Shown: piece after piece, positions 1-9,272 of the stretch
Layout of the letters: each line of letters starts with the position of its first letter
How positions within the stretch are numbered: position 1 is the stretch's first letter
Origin: DASSFG01 sp035547915
Lineage (GTDB): Bacteria > Planctomycetota > Planctomycetia > Pirellulales > JAICIG01
NCBI GenBank assembly: GCA_035547915.1
Contig: DASZTS010000039.1
Coordinates: 1-64,000, forward strand
DNA length: 64,000 nucleotides
Direction of reading: 5' to 3'
Notes under the pieces: generated by a model
What the model was told of the DNA's origin: nothing
The model's database searches: none
What the model saw: the letters and a program-made list of their open reading frames with translations, nothing else
Translations under genes and position numbers: made by a program

Positions 1-126
1 CGCGATCGAATCAACCCGCGCGTGATCAAACGTAAAATGAGTGGCTGGGCCAAGAAAACCAACAAACACCGTGATTCTCCCCAACCCACAAAGAACTTCC
101 GTCAATCCATCGTCCTGGTGAATTGA
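1..126 (+). CDS. Transposase, C-terminal end only (partial at window edge)
   Basis: Frame 1 is open from the first base to a TGA at 124-126. The 41 residues include 'NPRVIKRKMSGW' and then a 'PQPTKNFRQSIV' block. This arrangement (NPRVxKRKMS, basic/His-rich linker, PQP-x-FRQ, then a few residues to the end) is, from memory, the C-terminus of IS4-type DDE transposases common in planctomycetes. The rest of the gene and the left end of the element lie outside the window. I could not place the right terminal inverted repeat, which should lie just downstream. Family assignment rests on the tail motif alone. Confidence 0.6.
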   Translation, partial: RDRINPRVIKRKMSGWAKKTNKHRDSPQPTKNFRQSIVLVN

Positions 127-356
127 ACGGTATTGGGGTTAGGCTCTCCAGGAGGCCAATGAGTGATCGGAGCAGCAGGGGCTTTTCGGGACAGGCGCGT
201 GGCGCTTTTGGAGAGACGGCTGAGAATCATGGGATAAGGTGGCGCGGCGGGCGTTGTATAGGTGAAGAGCCGGGCGTACGGGCCTGGCTGCGATGCGAGT
301 GGCGGAAGGTGCCGACGGAGGTTTGGGGCGTCGGTGGCGCGAAGGAAGGGCCGTGC
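127..356. other. Intergenic spacer, end of IS and leader of sigma gene
   Basis: No supported gene. This stretch presumably contains the right end of the upstream insertion sequence and the promoter of the sigma factor. A purine-rich ribosome binding site (GAAGGAAGGG, 341-350) precedes the ATG at 357. Confidence 0.4.
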
Positions 357-854
357 ATGGACCAAGTCGGGCCGGAACTAATCGGGCGATTGCTCGACGA
401 ACATGGGGCGGCGCTTGCCCTCTATGCCGGTCAGTGGTGCCAGACACCCGAAGACGTGGTGCAGGAAGCGTTGCTCCAATTGGCGCGTCAGCCACACGTA
501 CCGGAGAAGATCGTTCCCTGGCTCTACCGCGTTGTGCGCAACGGCGCGATCAGCGCGGGGCGCACAGCGCGGCGGCGGCGCTCGCACGAAGAGACGGCTG
601 CACGACAACTCGACGCCTGGTTCGAGCCGACCGACGACGACCGGCTCGATGCGGCGGCGGCGGCCCGCTGTTTGGAGTCGCTGCCGCCGGATGAGCGAGA
701 AGTAATCGTGGCGCGGCTGTGGGGTGGTTTGTCGTTTCAAGAGATAGGCGAACTGATCGGCATCTCGTCGAGCAGCGCGCATCGCTGGTACGAAGCGGGC
801 CTGAGGGCCTTGCGAGAAAGGTTGGAGAGAAATGTCTTCCCCAGACGAAGCTGA
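357..854 (+). CDS. ECF-type RNA polymerase sigma factor
   Basis: 165-residue sigma-70 family factor of extracytoplasmic-function size. Region 2 is around residues 15-65 ('PEDVVQEALLQLARQ', then 'PWLYRVVRNGAIS' and a basic stretch). Region 4 is around residues 100-150 ('LPPDEREVIVARLWGGLSFQEIGELIGISSSSAHRWYEAGL'-like helix-turn-helix). The open frame extends back to 123, but the ATG at 357 is chosen because it has a strong purine-rich RBS and gives the family's normal length. The next gene begins inside its last codons (23-bp overlap), so the two are translationally coupled. The partner gene suggests a sigma/membrane-regulator pair. Confidence 0.85.
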   Translation: MDQVGPELIGRLLDEHGAALALYAGQWCQTPEDVVQEALLQLARQPHVPEKIVPWLYRVVRNGAISAGRTARRRRSHEETAARQLDAWFEPTDDDRLDAAAAARCLESLPPDEREVIVARLWGGLSFQEIGELIGISSSSAHRWYEAGLRALRERLERNVFPRRS

Positions 855-1410
855 TTTTCGTTCTCCGTCGGACGGCTCGTTGCGGCGGTTCGAAGCGGAA
901 CTGTCGGCGTTGGCGCCACGCGCCGTGCAGCTCGATCGCGATCGGCTGATGTTTTTGGCCGGACAGGCCTCGGCCGGTACACCTGCCGACGGCTACCTGT
1001 CCCGGCGCTGGATCTGGCCCGTCTCCTTCTCGGCCATGTCGGCGCTCGCCGCCAGCCTGCTCGTGTTGCTCATCTTGCGGCCCGCTCCCCAGGTGGTCGA
1101 AAGGATCGTTCGCGTGCCGGTCGAAGCCGCGCCGCAAGTACCGTCCGATCCCATGGAGGATGACCGTGGCGATCTGGTGGCCGAACCGTCGTTCGACGGT
1201 CCCGCGCCTATCGAGACCGCGCGACGGGCCGATCTCGCACGCGGCCCCGCAACCGCGCCGGTTGTAGGCACCGCCTATCTCGATCTGCGCGATCGCGTAT
1301 TGGCGATGGGCATCGAGAGTTGGCAGGCGCCGTCCTCGCCCCCTCACGCCAACGACCGACCCGCGATCAACTACCACGATCTGCTCGACAGCTTGTTGAA
1401 GGACAGTTAG
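832..1410 (+). CDS. Membrane protein coupled to ECF sigma factor (anti-sigma-like)
   Basis: 192 residues. A cytoplasmic N-terminal part (about 1-58) is followed by one transmembrane helix at about 60-82 ('WPVSFSAMSALAASLLVLLI') and a periplasmic part with no recognised domain. Overlap with the sigma gene and the single-pass topology fit an anti-sigma or sigma-associated membrane protein. No zinc-binding HxxxCxxC anti-sigma motif is visible, so the role is inferred from position. A GGAGAG ribosome binding site lies in the end of the sigma gene. Confidence 0.6.
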   Translation: MSSPDEADFRSPSDGSLRRFEAELSALAPRAVQLDRDRLMFLAGQASAGTPADGYLSRRWIWPVSFSAMSALAASLLVLLILRPAPQVVERIVRVPVEAAPQVPSDPMEDDRGDLVAEPSFDGPAPIETARRADLARGPATAPVVGTAYLDLRDRVLAMGIESWQAPSSPPHANDRPAINYHDLLDSLLKDS

Positions 1411-1440
1411 AGCGGCCGCCCGTAAATCGAAAGCGTCGTC

Positions 1441-1495
1441 GGGTGGGCATCGTCCACCACGAATCACCAAACGGTATGGTGCGCGGTGCCCACCC
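1441..1495. repeat. REP-like intergenic inverted repeat
   Basis: GGGTGGGCA (1441-1449) is perfectly complementary to TGCCCACCC (1487-1495), and the left arm is itself followed by a short local hairpin (TCCACC). A related half-element (GTAGGGCGGGCGTCGCCCACC-like, 5843-5863) sits after the corA gene. From memory, GGGTGGGCA-type palindromes recur between planctomycete genes. This may also serve as a terminator or processing signal for the sigma/anti-sigma pair, although it has no T-tract. Confidence 0.5.
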
Positions 1496-1562
1496 TACGA
1501 ACTCGGTGGCGGCGTTGCCTGGCACGGAATTCCCTTTCCTAAAAACTCTTAGAGATTTTGTC

Positions 1563-3029
1563 ATGTCTGTACGTCTACGGCTCCATCTGCTGGCCCTGGC
1601 GCTGCTCGCGTTGCTGGTTCCCTCGGACGACACGCGGCTGGCGGCCGATGAGGCTCCACGGCCCAGGGAAAAAGCGTCTCAATCGGAAGACGAGGCGCCG
1701 ACGACGCGCCTGTCGCTTGTGGCGGCGGCGGAGCCGAGTCCGGCGCTGCGATACCGCCTGCTTCCGTCGCTGCTCGATCAGCGGCCGGGGAATGCGGCGG
1801 TCTTCTACAACAAGGCGAACCTGATCCTGTCGCAGAGGGGCGATGGAAACAAGGAGTTCGAGAAGGTCGACAAGTGGTTGGAGACACCGCTCGACAAGCT
1901 ACCGAGTGAGGAGGTCCGCCAGTTCATCGATCAGCATGAGAGCATCTTCAACGAACTTCGCTTCGCGATCCGTCGCGAAGAATGCGATTGGCAAACACCG
2001 CTGCGCGAGCAGATGCCCTATGCGATCTTGTTGCCCGAGGTGCAGCAGTTCCGCTCGCTGGCCAGGCTGGTGGCTCTCAAGGCGCGGTTGCAGATCGCGC
2101 AGGGGAACACGGACGAAGCGATCACCTCGTTGGCCATGGGCTATGCGATGGCCCGCCATGTGGGCTCTGGAGTGACGCTGATCCAATCGTTGGTCGGCCT
2201 CGCCGTGGCCAGCATCATGACCAATCAGGCGCAAGCGCTCGCCGAACGTGCGGATGGGCCGAACCTCTACTGGGCTTACACCGCCTTGCCCCACCCATTC
2301 ATTGGCCTCCAGCGGGCCAACGAGTTCGAATTCGACATGGTGTATCTCTGGCATCCGGAATGGCGTACCCGCCACGAACTGGTCTATAGCGCGGCGCAAT
2401 GGCAGGAGATGTGGCAATCGCTGGTCCGTAGCATGAGCGAACTCGACTCGGGCCGGCCGAACGAGGCGGATCAATTGCTGGTGGTCGGTTTCGCGGTCGG
2501 GCGCTACGGGCGGGCCAAGCGCTGGCTCGTCGACCAAGGGCGTGCGCAAGACGAGGTCGAAGCCATGCCCGTGGCACAGGTGATGGTGCTCTACACCCTC
2601 GATACCTACGACGCGCTGCGCGACGACCTGTTCAAATGGTTGGGGTTACCTTACTGGCAGGCTTACGAGCATCTGCGCAAACACGATGAGCTGCTGCGAC
2701 AGGCCAGCCTGGAGCGCGAGATCTTGCCGCTGGCGCGGACGGTCTTGCCGGCGATCGGCGGCGTGGCCTTCGCCCAAGCCCGATCGGAACGATCGATCTG
2801 TCTGGCCCGCATCATCGAGGCGCTGCGACTCTATGCCGCCGCACATGAGGGGCGGTTGCCGGCGCAGTTGGCCGACGTGACCGAGGTTCCCATCCCGCGA
2901 GATCCGGTAACCGGCGGCGAGTTTCTCTATAGCCTGTCGGGCGACGCGGCCGTCCTCGCCACGCCTCTGCCAGAAGGGCTGCCGCAACAGACACACGGCG
3001 TGCGTTATGAGATCAAGATCCGCCGCTAA
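1563..3029 (+). CDS. Exported protein of unknown function
   Basis: 488 residues from the ATG at 1563. That start gives a clean Sec signal peptide (MSVRLRLHLLALALLALLV, likely cleaved after about residue 25). Upstream in-frame starts would place 80 residues of low-quality sequence before the signal. The mature protein is largely helical, acidic and without cysteine clusters. It contains alternating helical stretches (about residues 130-220 and 330-420) reminiscent of the tetratricopeptide-like, domain-free exported proteins found beside DUF1559 genes in planctomycetes. I do not recognise a catalytic motif. The next gene starts 49 bases downstream on the same strand, so co-transcription is likely. 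Confidence 0.7.
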   Translation: MSVRLRLHLLALALLALLVPSDDTRLAADEAPRPREKASQSEDEAPTTRLSLVAAAEPSPALRYRLLPSLLDQRPGNAAVFYNKANLILSQRGDGNKEFEKVDKWLETPLDKLPSEEVRQFIDQHESIFNELRFAIRREECDWQTPLREQMPYAILLPEVQQFRSLARLVALKARLQIAQGNTDEAITSLAMGYAMARHVGSGVTLIQSLVGLAVASIMTNQAQALAERADGPNLYWAYTALPHPFIGLQRANEFEFDMVYLWHPEWRTRHELVYSAAQWQEMWQSLVRSMSELDSGRPNEADQLLVVGFAVGRYGRAKRWLVDQGRAQDEVEAMPVAQVMVLYTLDTYDALRDDLFKWLGLPYWQAYEHLRKHDELLRQASLEREILPLARTVLPAIGGVAFAQARSERSICLARIIEALRLYAAAHEGRLPAQLADVTEVPIPRDPVTGGEFLYSLSGDAAVLATPLPEGLPQQTHGVRYEIKIRR

Positions 3030-3078
3030 CAACGATACGAACACTTCCCCATCCACCCCACTCGGCCAGGAATACACC

Positions 3079-4590
3079 ATGCTAAGGTTTCGCGTTTCCT
3101 ACTTTCTGCTCTGCCTGTCGCTGGCGTTGGCGACGCGCACGCTCGCACGGGCCGACGACCAACCTCCGCCGATCAGCGCCGCGGAGGCCGCGAAGACGAT
3201 CGCACCGTTCGTCGACGACGAAACTCTCGCCGTGGCGCACGTCGATGTGGCACGCCTCGACATCGGCAAGCTGTCCGCGGCCGTGGGGGCTCTCTTGCCG
3301 CCGGGCAATCCCCTGCAGATGATCAACCAGTCCGCGCGTCCGCTCGCCGAGTCGTTCCTCAAGGCCGGCTGCCGCGACCTGTTCGTGATCGTCAGCGCGG
3401 CCGACGTTACCAACTCGGGCGTGTTTGCCATCGTTCCGGTCGGCAAGGGGAAGGAGATCGACGAAGAGGCGCTACGGGCCATGAGCCATGGCGCGCTCGT
3501 CGAGCGGATAGGCGACGTGCTGTTTATCGGCAAACCGGTCATCCGCGCCCGGTTGGCGACCGCCTCATCCACCCGGCGGCCGGAGTTGGCTCGTGCGCTC
3601 GATGCCGTCGCCGGCAACCCATTGCAAGCCGTCGTCATACCGAGCGCCACGACCCGTCGCGTGGTCGAAGAGTTGTTGCCGAGTCTGCCGCCCGCGGCCG
3701 GTGGCGTGCCGACCACGACGGTCACGCGCGGCATGTTGTGGGCGGCGCTGGGTGTCGACGTGGCGCCCGAGCTGTCTGTCAGGTTGGTGTCGCAAGCGCA
3801 ATCCGGCGAGACCGCCCGCGGGCTGTTGAATTACCTGGGCGGACTGCTGCGCGATCGGCTGCCCGGTAACCGGTTGAGCAGACTGCTCCTGCCCGAAGTC
3901 AAAGGCGATCGACTGCTGCTGGCGCTCGATAGGGACAAGATGAGCGAGGTCGAAACGTATGCCCGGCCGCTCTTCAATGCGTCGGCCACCGCGGTGCGCC
4001 GCCGTGAGTCGACCGACCATCTTAAGCACATCGCCCTGGCCATGCACCTCTACGCCGACGTCCACAAGCATTTTCCGACTGCGGCGATCAGCGATGCTCA
4101 GGGAAAGCCGCTGTTGAGCTGGCGCGTCGCCTTGCTGCCCTACCTGGACCAAGCCGAACTGCACCGCGAGTTTCACCTCGACGAACCGTGGGACAGCGAG
4201 CATAACCTGAAGCTGGCCGCCCGCATGCCCGCCGTCTATCGTTCGTTCGGCTCGAAGGCCGCGGCCGACCGGACGTCGTATCTCGTGGCAGCCGGACCGG
4301 GGACTGCGTTCGACGGCCCGCATGGCATACAGATCAGCGACATCACCGACGGCACCTCCAACACGATGATGATCTTCGAGGCCGACGACGATCATGCGGT
4401 CGTGTGGACCAAGCCCGATGATCTTGCCTTCGATCCGGAACACCCCGTAGCCGGCCTGAGCAGTCCCTATGCCGAAGGACGGTTGATGGCATTCTGCGAC
4501 GGCTCGGTACACTTCCAGAAGGTCGACGACAAGACCATGCGGCTCATCATTCTCCGCAACGACGGCGAACCGTTGCCGAACCCGCAATAA
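3079..4590 (+). CDS. DUF1559-family exported protein
   Basis: 503 residues with a signal peptide (MLRFRVSYFLLCLSLALA). The N-terminal 300 residues are a separate domain of unknown function ('DDETLAVAHVDVARLD...' start). The C-terminal 170 residues are a DUF1559 module: 'HLKHIALAMHLYADVHKHFP', 'LSWRVALLPYLDQAELH', 'DITDGTSNTMMIFEADD' and the terminal 'AFCDGSVHF' block. DUF1559 proteins are greatly expanded in Planctomycetes. Most carry a pilin-like N-terminal methylation motif, and this one does not, having an ordinary signal peptide and an extra domain instead. Start chosen at ATG 3079 for the signal peptide. Function is unknown; an envelope or periplasmic location is inferred. Confidence 0.8.
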   Translation: MLRFRVSYFLLCLSLALATRTLARADDQPPPISAAEAAKTIAPFVDDETLAVAHVDVARLDIGKLSAAVGALLPPGNPLQMINQSARPLAESFLKAGCRDLFVIVSAADVTNSGVFAIVPVGKGKEIDEEALRAMSHGALVERIGDVLFIGKPVIRARLATASSTRRPELARALDAVAGNPLQAVVIPSATTRRVVEELLPSLPPAAGGVPTTTVTRGMLWAALGVDVAPELSVRLVSQAQSGETARGLLNYLGGLLRDRLPGNRLSRLLLPEVKGDRLLLALDRDKMSEVETYARPLFNASATAVRRRESTDHLKHIALAMHLYADVHKHFPTAAISDAQGKPLLSWRVALLPYLDQAELHREFHLDEPWDSEHNLKLAARMPAVYRSFGSKAAADRTSYLVAAGPGTAFDGPHGIQISDITDGTSNTMMIFEADDDHAVVWTKPDDLAFDPEHPVAGLSSPYAEGRLMAFCDGSVHFQKVDDKTMRLIILRNDGEPLPNPQ

Positions 4591-4704
4591 GCCGCCTGTG
4601 GACCATCGCACCGTAGCGGGCCGTGTCCCTCGCGCTCGACGCGCTGCGGACCGGCCGCGCGGATTCCGTTTGGAAGGCGGTGACTTCCGTTCTACATTGG
4701 TGGC

Positions 4705-5805
4705 ATGCACCCCCACTCCGTTCCGTCGCCGCGGCACAGGTCGCGGTTGGGATTCGTTCCCGGCGCCGCGCCGGGCGCCTTGAATGTCGAGCCCAACGCC
4801 GCGCCGCCCGTCCTACAGGCTATCGCCTACCACGGCGACGATTTTGTTGAAAAGAGACTGGCTGCACCTCAGGACGTCTTGGAGCTGCTGCGAGACTGGC
4901 CGATCACCTGGCTCAACGTAGCCGGCCTGGGCAACGCCGACGTCCTCAACGAACTGGGCAAGATCTTCGGCCTGCATCCGTTGGCGTTGGAAGACGTGAC
5001 CCATCTGCACCAACGGGCGAAGGTCGAACAATACGGCGAGCAGCTCTTCATCGTGGCCCGTATGCCGCGCCGCGACGAAGATTTCGAGACCGAGCAACTC
5101 AGCCTGTTCGTCGGCAAAAACTATCTGCTCACGTTCATCGAAGACCCCGGCGACTGCTTCGAGTCGGTGCGCACGCGACTCCGCGGCGGCGGTCCGCTGC
5201 GCGAGGCGGGACCGGGCTATCTGGCGTACGGTTTGATCGACGCGGTAGTCGACGCCTATTTTCCGGTGGTCGAGACCTTCGCCGAACGACTCGACCGGCT
5301 GGAAGATCGAGTCATCGCACGGCCGAGCCGCCGCGCGGTGGCCGAGATCCATGCCGCCAAGCACAGCCTGCGCTCCGTGCGGCGCATCGTCTGGCCGCTG
5401 CGCGAAGCCGTCAATTCGTTGGTCCGCGACCCGTCACCGTTGATCGACGACAACACGCGCGTCCATCTCCGCGATTGCTACGATCATCTGGTGCAGATCA
5501 TCGACCTGGTCGAGACCTACCGCGAGTTGTGCTCCGACCTGACCGACCTCTATCTATCGAGCCTCAGCAACCGCATGAACGAAGTCATGAAGGTGCTGAC
5601 GATCATCGCCACGCTCTTCATGCCGCTGAGCTTCATCACGGGGTTGTATGGCATGAATTTCCATACCGAGCGCTCGCGCTGGAACATGCCCGAGCTAGAC
5701 TGGCGCTATGGTTATCCGTTCGCGCTCGGCATGATGGCGCTGACGGCACTCGGCATGCTCTGGTATTTCTGGCACAAGGGATGGCTATCGAACGGCAAAA
5801 CGTAA
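4705..5805 (+). CDS. corA: CorA-family magnesium/divalent cation transporter
   Basis: 366 residues. A large cytoplasmic N-terminal domain ('GLHPLALEDVTHLHQRAKVEQY', the typical CorA core) is followed by a long helical stalk and two C-terminal transmembrane helices. The diagnostic YGMN signature sits at residues 315-318, right after TM1 ('IATLFMPLSFITGLYGMNF'), and a short basic tail follows TM2. CorA is a pentameric inner-membrane channel for Mg2+ (also Co2+/Ni2+). The first 30-35 residues are proline-rich and poorly conserved, so translation might begin slightly downstream, but no better ATG is present before the conserved part. Confidence 0.92.
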   Translation: MHPHSVPSPRHRSRLGFVPGAAPGALNVEPNAAPPVLQAIAYHGDDFVEKRLAAPQDVLELLRDWPITWLNVAGLGNADVLNELGKIFGLHPLALEDVTHLHQRAKVEQYGEQLFIVARMPRRDEDFETEQLSLFVGKNYLLTFIEDPGDCFESVRTRLRGGGPLREAGPGYLAYGLIDAVVDAYFPVVETFAERLDRLEDRVIARPSRRAVAEIHAAKHSLRSVRRIVWPLREAVNSLVRDPSPLIDDNTRVHLRDCYDHLVQIIDLVETYRELCSDLTDLYLSSLSNRMNEVMKVLTIIATLFMPLSFITGLYGMNFHTERSRWNMPELDWRYGYPFALGMMALTALGMLWYFWHKGWLSNGKT

Positions 5806-5903
5806 GCGCGGCGCCCCGCCGCGTTTGCGAGGCTTGCAGGCGTAGGGCGGGCGTCGCCCACCATGCGAACTGACCAAGCGCTAGCCATCTGCACTTCAAC
5901 TGG

Positions 5904-6797
5904 ATGCCCATGACTCCGACACTCTTTTCCGTGAGTTACGCCGGCTACTGGGGACAACACCGCCTGACGCTGGGCGATTTCTTCCGCAAGGCGGCCACGT
6001 TGGGTTACTCCGCCGTCGAGATCGCGGGCAAGCGGCCGCATCTGTCGCCGCTCGACACGGACGATGGTGTGCTGGAACAAGTACGGGCAGCGGCGCAGGC
6101 GGCGGCCGTCGAGATTGCCACCGTGGCCGGGTACACCGATTTCACGGCCGGCCGAGCGACACCCGAGGTGCCCTACGTCGAGATGCAATTGGCGTACGTC
6201 AAGCATCTGGCGCGCATGGCCCGCCTGCTCGGGGCCAAGATCGTGCGAGTCTTCAGCGGCTATTCGCCCGACGCGGCGAGCTATCAGGCCGACTGGGACA
6301 AATGCGTGAAAGCATTGTCGGAAGCTGCCGCACTGGCGGCGGACCAGGGCGTTACGCTGGGCCTGCAAAACCATCACGACGTGGGCCTGTCGGTCGATGC
6401 CTTCGAGATGCTGCTCGACGAAGTGGGGCATCCCAATTTGCAGGCCATGTTCGATCCATGGTCAGTGGCCCTGGTGGGGGAAGACCTCTATCGGTCCGCC
6501 CGGCGGATGGCGCCGCGCATGGTGCAGACGACGCTGGCCGATTATGTGCGGATCGCCCGCTATGCGTACGAGCCGTCGTTGGTGAACTATCGCCGGCTCG
6601 AGCCGCCGTCCGTCCGCGCCGTGCCGCTCGGCGAGGGATTCATCGACTTCGAGGCGTTCTTCGCAGGATTGAAGGAAGGGGGCTTTCGCGGCTACGTGGC
6701 CTACGAGATGTGTTCGCCGTTGCGCGGCGGCGGCAGCGAGGCCAACCTCGACACAACCGCCCGCCAGAGCCTGGAAAAGATCCGACAGTGGATGTAG
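5904..6797 (+). CDS. Sugar phosphate isomerase/epimerase, TIM-barrel family
   Basis: 297 residues matching the AP-endonuclease-2/xylose-isomerase-like TIM barrel. The opening strand 'LFSVSYAGYWGQHRLTLGDFFRKAATLGYSAVEIAGKRPHL', the middle 'LGAKIVRVFSGY', 'GVTLGLQNHHD' with its metal-ligand histidines, 'LQAMFDPWSVAL' and the last strand 'GYVAYEMCSPL' with a terminal Glu all fit a divalent-metal-dependent isomerase or epimerase. Substrate unknown; these genes usually act in sugar or inositol catabolism. Start may be the ATG at 5904 or 5910. It converges with the Cys-cluster gene, 18 bases away. Confidence 0.85.
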   Translation: MPMTPTLFSVSYAGYWGQHRLTLGDFFRKAATLGYSAVEIAGKRPHLSPLDTDDGVLEQVRAAAQAAAVEIATVAGYTDFTAGRATPEVPYVEMQLAYVKHLARMARLLGAKIVRVFSGYSPDAASYQADWDKCVKALSEAAALAADQGVTLGLQNHHDVGLSVDAFEMLLDEVGHPNLQAMFDPWSVALVGEDLYRSARRMAPRMVQTTLADYVRIARYAYEPSLVNYRRLEPPSVRAVPLGEGFIDFEAFFAGLKEGGFRGYVAYEMCSPLRGGGSEANLDTTARQSLEKIRQWM

Positions 6798-6815
6798 ACG
6801 CGGCGTCCGGTCGGG

Positions 6816-7421
6816 CTAGCCGGCCTTGCGGAAATCGTAGGTCGGCACGCCCCAGATCGGATCGAAGGTGACGATCGGCAAGTTTGCGGGCGGATCGTTG
6901 CCCGGATAGGTCTGGCGATCGACGACAAAATCGTGGTATGCCGGTTGACCGGCGGCACAATAGGCCACGGCCTTGATCTGCTTGTGTGCCTTGATCAATT
7001 TGTCGACGATGTAGCGTACCTTGTCGCTGTGGGCCGTACCGGGGACGACCTCCCACACCACCAGCCGTAGCGTGCCCGGGATGCGCACGAACGGCTCGTA
7101 GTCGATGAGCACTCCCAACCGGTCGGGCCGCCGACGTTCGTCGCCTTCGATCAGCCCCTGGCGCCATAGGCAGGCGTACTCGCCGCAACTAGCCGGTCGG
7201 CGATGGTAGATGGCGCAACCGGCCGCGCAGACGTGCTGGCAACGGGTCTGGCTCGGCTTGCCCAGCTCGCGCACCGATTTGACCGTGCAGCAAGCCGTAC
7301 AATCGCCGCACGAGCGACCTTCACTGTGCCGCGCAATGGCGGCGACTTCTTCGGGTTGCAAACCGTGTCGTCGGGCGGCCTCGACGAGCGGGTCATCGTC
7401 CGCGAAACGATTCGCATCCAT
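6816..7421 (-). CDS. YkgJ-family cysteine cluster protein
   Basis: 201 residues with the YkgJ/CxxCxxCC arrangement: 'CGDCTACCTVKSV' then 'CQHVCAAGCAIYHRRPASCGEYACLW' in the first 90 residues. This family (formerly Fe-S-cluster oxidoreductase or zinc/iron-chelating domain) is thought to bind a metal or Fe-S cluster through these cysteines. The enzymatic role is not established. The C-terminal half has no recognised domain. Transcribed alone toward the convergent isomerase gene. Confidence 0.85.
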   Translation of the reverse strand: MDANRFADDDPLVEAARRHGLQPEEVAAIARHSEGRSCGDCTACCTVKSVRELGKPSQTRCQHVCAAGCAIYHRRPASCGEYACLWRQGLIEGDERRRPDRLGVLIDYEPFVRIPGTLRLVVWEVVPGTAHSDKVRYIVDKLIKAHKQIKAVAYCAAGQPAYHDFVVDRQTYPGNDPPANLPIVTFDPIWGVPTYDFRKAG

Positions 7422-7483
7422 ATGTCATCCTGGAATTGAGCTGAGAGCGGCCGGCAAGACCCGGAAGCCGCAGCGCCGCGCGC

Positions 7484-7514
7484 AAAAATCGGCGGTGAAA
7501 CGCCGACTGTTTTT
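7484..7514. repeat. Hairpin with flanking A and T tracts (terminator-like)
   Basis: AAAAATCGGCG-GTGAAA-CGCCGACTGTTTTT: a 6-bp perfect stem (TCGGCG/CGCCGA) bracketed by A5 and T5 runs, so it could terminate transcription from either strand. Nearly the same hairpin, inverted (TCGGC-GTTTCAC-GGCCGA), is found at 23165-23191 near the IS3-type element, so it may be a small dispersed element rather than a simple terminator. It lies in the 372-base spacer between the divergent YkgJ and M81 genes, where I see no gene. Confidence 0.5.
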
Positions 7515-7793
7515 GGATGTCGATCCGGTTCGTCGGTTGCTCTACACACCTTTCTTCGGGTGCCCATTTTGAGAGATATGCTACATTTGCCCGGCCCCGC
7601 ACCAGCCGTACAGGCCGCATCTTTTGACATCCGCGTCTCTGCGCAGCGGGAAAGCACTCACACGACGGTGCCGCGGTGCGCGGCCTGACCAAACCGAGGA
7701 TCGGTCCGGCGATATGACCGCTCGTTGCTCGGCTCTCCGCCGAGCGATAGGCTGGCGGCAGCGCCCCTTCCCGCGGATTTTTGAGAGTCACGT

Positions 7794-9272
7794 ATGCGGA
7801 TTGCCATCGGCGGAATATCACACGAAACGACCACGTTCATCGATTCGCGCACCACTCTGGCCGACTTCGAGCACGGTTTCGGCCTGTATCGTGGTCAGGA
7901 GGTGGTCGAGCGGTTCCATGGTGCCAACATGTGCACCGGCGGATTCTTGGCCGGCGCCGAGCAATACGGATTCGAAGCGATACCCCTCTTGTGGACATTC
8001 GCCTATCCGGGCGGATTGATCGAGCGGCGGACCTACGACACGCTCTGCCGCGAGTTCTTCGACCGCCTGCGGGCCGCTCAGAGTGCGGGGCCGCTAGATG
8101 GGGTCTTGCTCGACCTGCACGGGGCGATGGTGATCGAGGGGATCGACGACGGCGACGGCCATTTCATCGAGTCGGTGCGCGAGGTGGTGGGCCCGTCGTG
8201 CCCGGTCGTGGTCACGCAAGACCTGCACGGAAACCACACGGCCCGCCGCGTGCAGGCCGCCGACGCCATCGTCGGTTTCGACACCTATCCGCACGTCGAT
8301 ATGGGAGAACGTGGTCTGGAAGCGGCTGGCATTCTCACGCGCATGGTGAACGACGAGATTCACCCGGTGATGGCCCTGCGGCAACTGCCACTGTTCTGGG
8401 GCGCCAGTCGCCAGGTGACCGCTCATCCGCCGATGGACGAAGTGCTCGATCGCGTCCATGAAGTCGAACGGCGGCCCGGTATCATCTCGGTCACCGTGTC
8501 GACCGGTTTCCCTTGGGCCGATGTGCCCGACGTGGGCGCCTCGGTGATCGTGGTGGCCGATCGCGATCGCGAACTGGCCCACGCCGCGGCCGATGAATTG
8601 GGTGACTGGATCTGGAGCAATCGTCAGCGTTGGCAGCAAACGCCGGTGTCCGTGCGCGATGGGCTCGCGGCGGGGGAACGGGCGGGCCACTATCCGATCA
8701 TCCTGGCCGATCAGACCGACAACACGGGCGGCGGTGCGCCGGGCGACTCGACCGAAGTGTTGCGGACATTCTTGGATCTGAAGCTGGACGGCGCGCTGGT
8801 GCTGTACATGGTCGACGTCGAAGCCGTGGAGAAGGCGCACGCAGCCGGCGTGGCGAGCCGACTCCGGCTTTCACTGGGCGGCAAGTCCGATCCGCGCCAA
8901 GGGCCGCCGGTGGATGTCGAAGCCGACGTCGCCGCGCTCACCGACGGCCAGTTCCGCTACGACGGACCCATGTATGCGGGCCTCACGGGCAACCTGGGAC
9001 GCAGTGCTTGGTTGCGCATCGGCGGCGTGTCGGTCGTGGTCGTCAGCAAGCGCGAGCAGCCGCTCGATGCGGCGTTTGCCCGCTCGCTCGGTATCGATTG
9101 CCCCGCCCTGCGCTACATCGCCGTCAAGTCGGCCGTTCATTTCCGCTCAGGCTTCGAACGGTTCGCTGGCTCGATCCACAACGTCGACGCCGCCGGGATC
9201 CTGGTACACGACCTTTCACGGCTGACGTATCGGAAACGTCGCCGACCGTTGTTCCCACTGGAAGCCGTATGA
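7794..9272 (+). CDS. M81-family metallopeptidase (MlrC-like)
   Basis: 492 residues. The start 'MRIAIGGISHETTTF', the blocks 'GVLLDLHGAM', 'VVTQDLHGNHT' and 'GFDTYPHVDM' (the Asp/His ligands of the predicted zinc site) and the C-terminal 'GGKSDPRQGPPV' domain define the M81/DUF1485 family. The best-known member is MlrC, which degrades linearised microcystin, but most members are of unknown substrate and occur in heterotrophs without cyanotoxin exposure. Full length, no truncation. No operon partner: a tRNA remnant follows 300 bases later. Confidence 0.9.
   Translation: MRIAIGGISHETTTFIDSRTTLADFEHGFGLYRGQEVVERFHGANMCTGGFLAGAEQYGFEAIPLLWTFAYPGGLIERRTYDTLCREFFDRLRAAQSAGPLDGVLLDLHGAMVIEGIDDGDGHFIESVREVVGPSCPVVVTQDLHGNHTARRVQAADAIVGFDTYPHVDMGERGLEAAGILTRMVNDEIHPVMALRQLPLFWGASRQVTAHPPMDEVLDRVHEVERRPGIISVTVSTGFPWADVPDVGASVIVVADRDRELAHAAADELGDWIWSNRQRWQQTPVSVRDGLAAGERAGHYPIILADQTDNTGGGAPGDSTEVLRTFLDLKLDGALVLYMVDVEAVEKAHAAGVASRLRLSLGGKSDPRQGPPVDVEADVAALTDGQFRYDGPMYAGLTGNLGRSAWLRIGGVSVVVVSKREQPLDAAFARSLGIDCPALRYIAVKSAVHFRSGFERFAGSIHNVDAAGILVHDLSRLTYRKRRRPLFPLEAV

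Noticed and set aside
550..1470. 306-residue minus-strand frame
   Set aside because: Antisense shadow of the sigma and anti-sigma-like genes; Arg-rich and featureless.
3565..4737. 390-residue minus-strand frame opposite the DUF1559 gene
   Set aside because: Antisense shadow; the plus strand has a signal peptide and a recognisable domain.
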